Assembly: GCF_024172165.1 (NCBI RefSeq)
Contig: NZ_JAMZEB010000002.1
Location: forward strand, 3,927,501-3,991,500
DNA from: Nonomuraea thailandensis
GTDB lineage: Bacteria; Actinomycetota; Actinomycetes; Streptosporangiales; Streptosporangiaceae
Direction of reading: 5' to 3'
DNA length: 64,000 bases
Shown here: one piece after another, positions 57,836 through 64,000 of the stretch
Position numbering within the stretch: the stretch's first letter is position 1
How the letters are laid out: the number at the start of each line of letters is the position of its first letter
Program-made: the position numbers and the translations under genes
The notes under the pieces: model-generated
What the model saw: only the letters and a program-made list of their open reading frames with translations
Told to the model about the DNA's origin: nothing
Databases searched by the model: none

Positions 57836-60800
57836 CTAACCACTGCAGTTACACGGAATTGCCTTCGCGTAGGACGGAATTGCCGGAATGTACCGCACGC
57901 TCCAGGTGAGCACCGTCTCCTTGACCGCCACGTTGCGAATCTCGTTGCCGGAGAAACGAAGAACTGCCGTCCGTGTCTCTCTCTGGACCACGGGCATCAG
58001 GACGGGGATCTTTCCGAGGTTCGCCTTGGTCGCGGTTATCGTGTCGCGACGCTCCGTGGTCTCTTCCGTCGTTTTCGACGAACCCCAGTCTCGCTTATAT
58101 GACCCCTCGAACTTGAACTTGATGCCGAGGAGCTTTGCGATGCTGTCCGTTTCAGCTCCGCCGGCGAGCGCAAACCCATGGGTCATGGACGCCTCTCGCA
58201 TTGTGCTTTTTCTGACCACACGGATGTACTCGGCGTTCGCGTTGACTTGATCTTCCGTTATCGGCCCGCCGAGCACGATCATCCGATCGTCGTCGTATTC
58301 CGGCTGACTGATGTCCTTGTCGATGTGAGCGCTGAGAAAGATCCAAGCCGCGGGATCCTCCGCTCGCATGCGCTTAAATGACTTGTAGGACAAGCGGGAG
58401 TGAATGGGCGTCCACCCGGGCCCCGAGTTGCACGCGCTGTAGCATACGGAGCGCGGTTTACCTCCGGTCGCGTGGCTGACGCCGTCGCTGTCCCTGTAGG
58501 AGGTGCTGCCGTCGGCGTGTGTCTGCACTCCGCTGCCGCAGCTCTCGTACCTTCCGCCGCAGGCCAGCCCCTTGCCCGTGGGGTCGGAGAATGCCAGCGG
58601 GTTGTTGGCGCCGTAGCTGTACCCGCTGTAGGTCTGCGGTCTGTCGATTTCGAACAGGGGGTCGACGCTGATGAAGCGAGCGGTGGCGGGGTCGTACTCG
58701 CGCGCCCCCAGGTGAACGAGGCCGGTGTCGGTGTCGTCGGTACCACCGACGAAACCCTTGTCACCCGTCCAGGAGGCGGGTGGGGTCCCGCGGACGGCGC
58801 CGAAGATGTGGCTGCGACGGTGGACGACCGCCTGGGTGGCGGCGTCGATCTGGGTGGTGGTCGTGCCGTGGTGGTCGGCGAGCAGGAAGGTGATCTTTCC
58901 TGCGGTGCGCATCGCGACCGTCCGGCCCGCGAAGGAGTAGTAACGCGTGCCGGTCACCGTGCCGTTCGTCAGCTTCGCCTCGGTGCCGTCCGGCAGGTAG
59001 AGCGTGGTGCCGGTGCTGTCCCGGCGTATCAGCCGTTGCCCGTCGGTGCCGTAGAGGTAGGAGGTGGTCCTGGCGCCCTCGGTCGTCGTCGCCAGGTGAC
59101 CCTCCGCGTCCCAGGTCAGGCTCTGGACGTTGCCCGAGCGGCTCCGCTTCGTGGTGTTGCCGGCCTCGTCGTACCCGTAGCTCTCGGTCATGGCGCCGGA
59201 TGGTCCGGTGGTCGTGACCGAGGGGAGCGCATGCGTGCCGGTGGGCGGTGCGGTGTAGGTGCGGGTGGTGTCGCCGGTCGCGGTCCCGGTGGCGTGCTGG
59301 GTCTCCGTCCCGCGGTTGCCGACCGCGTCATAGGTGTAGGACGTCCAGTAGGCGTCGGGGCCGCCGACGTTCGCGCCGCTGGGTGCGGCGGCGCAGTCGT
59401 CGGTGGCGGTCCATGCCCGGGTGATGCGGCGCAGGGCGTCGGTCGTGAAGCACTGGGTGTCCACCTGCCGGGCGGCGTCCTGCCCCGTCCCGGTGACGAG
59501 CTTCGTGATGTTGCCCGCCGGATCGTGGCCGTACCCGGTGTCGATCACCCGTTGCGGCGCGGCGTCGCGGTCGGTGATGGCCTGGTTCAGCAGGCCGGTG
59601 TGCTCGTCATAGGTGTTGGTGGTGACCAGCGGGCTGTCGAAATCCCCCTGCTGCTTGCGGATGTCGCGTCCGTAGTGGTCGTAGGTCGTGCTGCTGACCA
59701 GTGCGTCGGTGGCCGAGGCGCCGGCGTACAGGGTGACGGGCAGGCCTGCCGGGTTGTAGGCGGTCTCGACCTGTTCCTCGGCCGGCAGACCGCCGATGCC
59801 GGGATGCTTGGTCCACTTCACCTCGCCGGTCCGGTAGTACGCGGTGGTCCACTTGTACGTCCCGGCCAGGCCGCCGTTCGCCGTCGTGGCCGGGATCGTC
59901 ACCTCGTGGGCCGTCGGCTTGTAGAGCGTCGAATACGCGGTGACCTTGGAGCTGTACGCGTCCGGACCGTCGAACCGGGTGGCCGTCCCCAACTGGCCGC
60001 GGCCGCCGGTCGCGGTGTCGTACTCCCACGTCGCGAGCAGCGCCGTGCCCCGCTTCAGCGCGGTCTTGCGGCCCAGAGCGTCGTAGTCGGTGTGCAGGGT
60101 GACCTGGCGGGCGTCGGTGACGTCGGTGGCCCGGTCTCCGGCGTCATAGGCGCTGACCGTGGCGCCCTTGTCAGGATCCACGGAACGCACTTGGCGTCCG
60201 CGCACGTCGTACTCGTAGGTCCACGTCGCGCCGGACGCGTCCTTGACCTTCGCCAGGCTGCCGCGCCGGTTGTACTCGTAGGAGGTGGACTGGAAAGTGG
60301 CGCGCCCGGCGTCGGTGTACTCGTCGATCCTCACCTTCCGTCCGAGCGCGTCGACTACGGTCCTGACAGCGGTGCCTCCGGAGGGAGGGATCACCGTGGT
60401 GGAATCCCCGGCGTAGGTGGTGGTCATCCGCTTGGTCTCGTCCCCGAACTTCCTGGAGATCACGGCGGTGACCCGCCCCGCGCGGTCGTACACGGACTCG
60501 GTGGCAGCCGGGTAGTTCAGTTCCTGACCGGTCACCATGACACCCTCGGCCGCACCCGTGGCGTAGAAACTGCCGGAGTCGTGCCAGGCCAGCCCACGGG
60601 AGTCGTACAGGATGCGGTTGACCAGGCGTCCGGAGCCGTCCGGAGACGGAGCCTGGGTCCCCACCTGCCGCATCAGACCGTCGTAGAAGACGTACGACGG
60701 CCGGTACACGTTCTCGTGGTTCAACACCTTGGTCGTGACGACCACCGGCGCGTCCCGGCGCACCTCATAGCCGAAGGTGTAGCTCGGCAGGTCCGGGTAG

Positions 60801-63800
60801 GCGGCTGCCGTGTGCGCCGGAGTCCACATCTTCACCACCCGGCCCAAGGGGTCGTACGAGCTGGTGGTGACCCGGCCGTTGGCGTCGGTGACGCTGGTCG
60901 GCTGGTTGCGCAGCGGATCCAGCACGCTCGTCGTCCGGTGTCCCAGGGCGTTGGTCACCTGGACCTCGGTCGCGACCTCGCCGGTCGCCGGCTTGTAGGC
61001 GGTGGTGGTCGACTTGCCGTAGACATCGGTGATCTTCAGCGCGCGGCCGTAGATGTCGTAGTCACCCGGGGCGGTCGTGCTGACGGCGTCGTATCCGTTG
61101 CCGGCACCGTTGATCTGCTCCGTCCTGGTGACGAGTCCCTTGGACGGGGCGGTGGTCAGGCTGGTGGCGCCGTCGTGGTAGGTACGCGTGTCGCCGATCA
61201 CGTCGGCCGGCCGGCTGACCGTGGAGCCGCAGGCCACCGCCACCATCTCCACGCGGGCCACCGTGCTGAGGATCCATGCGGTGTCGTTGCGGTTGTACGT
61301 GGTGGTGGTGCACTTCTCGTCGCCGCTCCTGGCCTCGTCACCGGTCTCGGAGACGGTGGCCACCATGCCGTGGCCGTCGAAGGTGCGGGTGAGGGAGGTC
61401 TTGCGCTCCCCGCCCGTCACCGTGGTGCGCGTCTGCTCCTTCTGGGTGCCGGTCCGGTAGGCCACCAGGTCCGGCAGACCGTCGTCCCAGGAGGTCTTGC
61501 GCACCTTGGTGGCGGTCGCGGCCGAGCGCCACGGCGTGAAGGACGTGGCCGACACGAGCGCCCCCGTGTCTCCGTGGTACGTGGCCTGCTCCCGTACCAT
61601 CCCGGCGAACTGCTCCCGGTCCGTCACCGACGCTCCGGAGGAGTCCGGGACGGCGGCGCCGTCCGTCCCGCGGAAGTAGCGGGTCTCGGTGAGCGTCGCC
61701 GGAACAGCCCCGGCGCCCTTCCGCGTCTGCACCCGGCCGTAGCCGCGGGCGACGGAGTAGGTGCGGTCGGCGGGCTTGAGGAACGCGTCGGTGCTCCTGT
61801 CCCATTGGGCGTCCGCGACGTAGGCGTACTTCGTCGAGGTGTCGGGGGTGTCCGCGAGGTTGTCGCTCTCGACGACCTCGGTGGCGACGTAGGAGTTGAA
61901 CCAGTCCGTGGACGCGGTCGATCCCTCGAACGCCCACTTGACCGGGTAGCAGCGCGTGCCGTTGCCGGCGTCGGTGGGCGGCAGCGAAGCCGCGGTGCAG
62001 CCCGGGGGGCTGTAGGTGACGCCGATGCCGCCGCCGGCCTCGGTGATGATCTCGCTCAGGCGCAGCCGGACGAACGGCGCCAGCCCGTCGCCCGTCTTGT
62101 CCACCCGGTTGGCCATCTGCTCGCCGGAGAAGGTCACCGGCGGCATGGCCGCCGTGCCGCCCGCCTTTCCGGTCCGGGTGATCGAGCGCAGCCACATGGG
62201 GGTCGATATCCCGTCGCCCGAGGCCGGGAAGTCCTGGGCCAGGGTCCAGGAGTCCACGTCCTTATAGGCGCCTGCGGTCAGCACCTTCGTGGTGATCCCC
62301 GTCAGACGCATACGGCTCCAGAAGCTGGGCGAGTACTGGTCCTTGCACTCGGTCCCGGACGCGCACGCGCGGTCCTGCGGGGTGTCGGGCCAGTTCGCGG
62401 CATGTGCCTCGTCGAAGGTCGAGCACCCGGTCAGACAGCGCTCGCTGACCTTGAAGTAGACCTGGCCCATGGCCTTGCCGGTGTAGACCGCGTCGGAACG
62501 CAGCCCGTAGTCGATGTGGTCGAGGTAGCCACCGCGCACGTAGGACGTGTTGGTCGACGAGCCGGTGTTCTCGTCGAAGTTGCGGCCGTAGTGGTTGGTC
62601 TCCTGGTTCCAGTAGTACGCGATCGCGTTGCCGCGGGGGTCCACCACGTAGTCCAGTTGCCAGCGCCACGCCTGCCGGCACCAGGCGGACGCGAAGGAGG
62701 CCGCATGGCACGGCTCCCCTGGCTGGTTGCCGAACACCGGCACGGTCCAGGTGGAGTTGGTCACGGGATCGTCGGCCGCGGAGCCGTGCTCCGACCAGCC
62801 GGGCAGCCGGTTGCGGCCGAAGAAGTACTGCGTGCCGTCGGTCGTGGTGATCTTCCAGTGCTCACCCGCGCCGTCCACGCCGCTCGTGCCCTGGTCGCCG
62901 TTGGAGGCGCCGGTGAGCTTCTCCACCTTGTCGCCCGAGTCCTCCGCGGGATGCCAGCCCTTGCCGGACTCGTGGACCAGCTCGGTGGACTTGCCGTTCA
63001 GCGACAGGACGGCGTTGTCGGTGTACCAGCACAGGTCCCCCACCCTGGTGGTGTTGGTCGCCCCGGCCTTGTCCTTGTCGTCGTCGCACGCCTTGTAGCG
63101 TCGTTCGATGTAGCCCGGCTGCCAGTCCCAGCCGTCCCCGATCCAGCTCGGCTGGTTGTTGGACGCCGCCGTGCGGCCGTCCACCGCCTGCGAGGAGTAG
63201 TCGAGCGAGATCCCCGGCTGCAGCCCGCCCGGAACCGCGGGCACGGAGATGGGATGCCGCCAGGTGAAGGCGCCGGTGGAACCGCCGGAGCTCCAGCTGC
63301 CCGAGGGCTGCGAAGTGGTCGCCTTGTAGGTGCCCGACGAGCCCCCCGCCTCGGCGGCCACGGCCAGTACGGTCGCGGGGGCCGGCGCGCGCCCGCCGAT
63401 GCCGTTCGCCGCCGCCGGCGGTGTCACCTCCGCCGTCAGCGTTCCGGCCTCCGTGTCGTTGCGGGTCGCCAGGGGTTTGCCCGTGCCGCAGTTCCTGGCC
63501 GTGGGCGTGCTCCAGGCGCACTCGGGCAGCTCCACCAGCCGCAGCCGGCTCGCGAAGTCGCCGCCGAAGGCGTTGCGGTAGGCGGAGTAGTCCACCGTCA
63601 CGTTCAACGGCTGTCCGGCCCCGGCGCTGTCGGTCCGCCTGAGGGAGACCAGGGCCCCTTCGGCACCCGCCTGGCGTGCCCTCGCCCGGTCCGCGACGGA
63701 CACGTCGAACGTCGCTCCCGCGCCGGCGCCGAGGTTCCGGGCCGCACCGCCGGCCGGGGCGACACGCACCGGCAGGTCGCCGGCCCGCAGTTCCTCCGCG

Positions 63801-64000
63801 CCCTCCGCACGCAGAGCCACCTTGGCGGACCCGGCCTTCGGCCAGGTGACCTCGGACGGCTTCCACCGGTGCGCCGCCGCGTCGTCCCTCTTCTTCGCCC
63901 TGCCTTGCCCCACGGCCGTGACGGGCACCGCCTTGACGGGCACCGCCTTCTGCTGCGGCAGCGACGGCGAGGATGATCTCGCGTCACCCCGCACCGGCAC
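57836..64000 (-). CDS. RHS/YD-repeat exoprotein with variable C-terminal (toxin-like) tip, 5' end outside window
   Basis: At least 2054 residues; the N-terminus lies beyond 64000. An N-terminal beta region (HPISVPAVPGGLQPGISLDY) precedes a long shell of YD repeats (YDPLGRVVKMWTPAHT, YDRAGRVTAVISRKF, YDVRGRQVRSVDPDKGATVS, YDALGRKTALKRG). The RHS core follows: YSFAGRTVAMR, LLADHHGTTTTQIDAATQAV, then GLVHLGAREYDPATARFISV and GYSYGANNPLAFSDPTGKGL. After this junction the last ~240 residues (57836-58560) are different: Cys-rich at first, then KLLGIKFKFEGSYKRDWGSS, KTTEETTERRDTITATKANL and AVLRFSGNEIRNVAVKETVL. This Thr/Ser-alternating beta pattern is reminiscent of aerolysin-type pore-forming segments (inference). 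DNA of this tip is noticeably AT-richer. No immunity gene is apparent next to it. Confidence 0.9.
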   Translation of the reverse strand: MPVRGDARSSSPSLPQQKAVPVKAVPVTAVGQGRAKKRDDAAAHRWKPSEVTWPKAGSAKVALRAEGAEELRAGDLPVRVAPAGGAARNLGAGAGATFDVSVADRARARQAGAEGALVSLRRTDSAGAGQPLNVTVDYSAYRNAFGGDFASRLRLVELPECAWSTPTARNCGTGKPLATRNDTEAGTLTAEVTPPAAANGIGGRAPAPATVLAVAAEAGGSSGTYKATTSQPSGSWSSGGSTGAFTWRHPISVPAVPGGLQPGISLDYSSQAVDGRTAASNNQPSWIGDGWDWQPGYIERRYKACDDDKDKAGATNTTRVGDLCWYTDNAVLSLNGKSTELVHESGKGWHPAEDSGDKVEKLTGASNGDQGTSGVDGAGEHWKITTTDGTQYFFGRNRLPGWSEHGSAADDPVTNSTWTVPVFGNQPGEPCHAASFASAWCRQAWRWQLDYVVDPRGNAIAYYWNQETNHYGRNFDENTGSSTNTSYVRGGYLDHIDYGLRSDAVYTGKAMGQVYFKVSERCLTGCSTFDEAHAANWPDTPQDRACASGTECKDQYSPSFWSRMRLTGITTKVLTAGAYKDVDSWTLAQDFPASGDGISTPMWLRSITRTGKAGGTAAMPPVTFSGEQMANRVDKTGDGLAPFVRLRLSEIITEAGGGIGVTYSPPGCTAASLPPTDAGNGTRCYPVKWAFEGSTASTDWFNSYVATEVVESDNLADTPDTSTKYAYVADAQWDRSTDAFLKPADRTYSVARGYGRVQTRKGAGAVPATLTETRYFRGTDGAAVPDSSGASVTDREQFAGMVREQATYHGDTGALVSATSFTPWRSAATATKVRKTSWDDGLPDLVAYRTGTQKEQTRTTVTGGERKTSLTRTFDGHGMVATVSETGDEARSGDEKCTTTTYNRNDTAWILSTVARVEMVAVACGSTVSRPADVIGDTRTYHDGATSLTTAPSKGLVTRTEQINGAGNGYDAVSTTAPGDYDIYGRALKITDVYGKSTTTAYKPATGEVATEVQVTNALGHRTTSVLDPLRNQPTSVTDANGRVTTSSYDPLGRVVKMWTPAHTAAAYPDLPSYTFGYEVRRDAPVVVTTKVLNHENVYRPSYVFYDGLMRQVGTQAPSPDGSGRLVNRILYDSRGLAWHDSGSFYATGAAEGVMVTGQELNYPAATESVYDRAGRVTAVISRKFGDETKRMTTTYAGDSTTVIPPSGGTAVRTVVDALGRKVRIDEYTDAGRATFQSTSYEYNRRGSLAKVKDASGATWTYEYDVRGRQVRSVDPDKGATVSAYDAGDRATDVTDARQVTLHTDYDALGRKTALKRGTALLATWEYDTATGGRGQLGTATRFDGPDAYSSKVTAYSTLYKPTAHEVTIPATTANGGLAGTYKWTTAYYRTGEVKWTKHPGIGGLPAEEQVETAYNPAGLPVTLYAGASATDALVSSTTYDHYGRDIRKQQGDFDSPLVTTNTYDEHTGLLNQAITDRDAAPQRVIDTGYGHDPAGNITKLVTGTGQDAARQVDTQCFTTDALRRITRAWTATDDCAAAPSGANVGGPDAYWTSYTYDAVGNRGTETQHATGTATGDTTRTYTAPPTGTHALPSVTTTGPSGAMTESYGYDEAGNTTKRSRSGNVQSLTWDAEGHLATTTEGARTTSYLYGTDGQRLIRRDSTGTTLYLPDGTEAKLTNGTVTGTRYYSFAGRTVAMRTAGKITFLLADHHGTTTTQIDAATQAVVHRRSHIFGAVRGTPPASWTGDKGFVGGTDDTDTGLVHLGAREYDPATARFISVDPLFEIDRPQTYSGYSYGANNPLAFSDPTGKGLACGGRYESCGSGVQTHADGSTSYRDSDGVSHATGGKPRSVCYSACNSGPGWTPIHSRLSYKSFKRMRAEDPAAWIFLSAHIDKDISQPEYDDDRMIVLGGPITEDQVNANAEYIRVVRKSTMREASMTHGFALAGGAETDSIAKLLGIKFKFEGSYKRDWGSSKTTEETTERRDTITATKANLGKIPVLMPVVQRETRTAVLRFSGNEIRNVAVKETVLTWSVRYIPAIPSYAKAIPCNCSG

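Noticed and set aside
58400..63976. 1858-codon plus-strand ORF antisense to the RHS gene
   Set aside because: Low-complexity V/G/R composition mirrors the codon structure of the RHS gene, which has clear YD repeats; no ribosome binding site or family signature.

Overview
The window is high-GC DNA with many GTG starts, GGAGG-type ribosome binding sites, CBM2/Fn3-tailed secreted esterases, paired ROK regulators and long GC-rich hairpin terminators. This points to a soil actinomycete, probably of the Streptosporangiales/Streptomyces type (Nonomuraea-like). That placement is an inference from gene content; no rRNA or marker gene is present. No tRNA, rRNA, CRISPR array or intact transposase was seen.

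Layout. 1-2943: end of a terpenoid-type operon (FAD monooxygenase C-terminus, EF-hand protein, polyprenyl diphosphate synthase, geranyl-diphosphate C-methyltransferase-like enzyme). 3.2-9.3 kb: a MarR gene with a clear operator, a secreted CE1-type esterase with Fn3 and CBM2, an epoxide-hydrolase-like enzyme, a CGNR regulator, and remnants of GH78, GH3 and CaiB/BaiF genes. 9.4-13.3 kb: degraded prophage tail genes (two related copies) around a DUF4760-like membrane protein. 14.0-15.8 kb: a second CBM2 esterase behind a LacI-type operator, followed by an integrase scrap. 16.1-24.7 kb: an unusual cell-surface locus with a WxL-like secreted protein, a DUF916-type membrane protein, two further exported proteins joined by GTGA overlaps, and a 1762-residue ThuA/PQQ-dehydrogenase-type multidomain exoprotein. 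It is rich in hairpins and carries a 17-bp tandem repeat. 24.8-29.4 kb: two divergent ROK regulators, then a collapsed sugar operon (ABC ATPase fragment joined to an oxidoreductase fragment) that keeps an intact TIM-barrel isomerase.

29.7-40.9 kb: a coherent catabolic unit. On the minus strand lie a binding protein, two permeases and two ATPases with translationally coupled junctions, then an SSADH-like aldehyde dehydrogenase and an iron-dependent alcohol dehydrogenase. Divergently lie a GntR/FCD regulator, a DJ-1/PfpI protein and an alpha/beta hydrolase. Two matching palindromic sites in the two control regions tie the halves together. The enzyme pair suggests a 4-hydroxybutyrate/lactone-like substrate, which is inference.

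41.3-53.2 kb: a PEP-synthase/rifampin-phosphotransferase-like enzyme, a cytochrome P450, an AraC regulator divergent from a saccharopine-dehydrogenase-like reductase, recombinase debris, a Tat-exported serine hydrolase, a chimeric NicX-like/POT-transporter ORF and a broken response regulator. 53.3-64.0 kb: a large secreted DNRLRE/FG-GAP protein split by one frameshift, and an RHS-repeat protein (5' end outside the window) with an AT-richer C-terminal tip that looks like a polymorphic toxin. No immunity gene is apparent next to it.

The window is notable for the number of broken or fused genes (about a dozen), consistent with an accessory, recombination-prone part of the chromosome.
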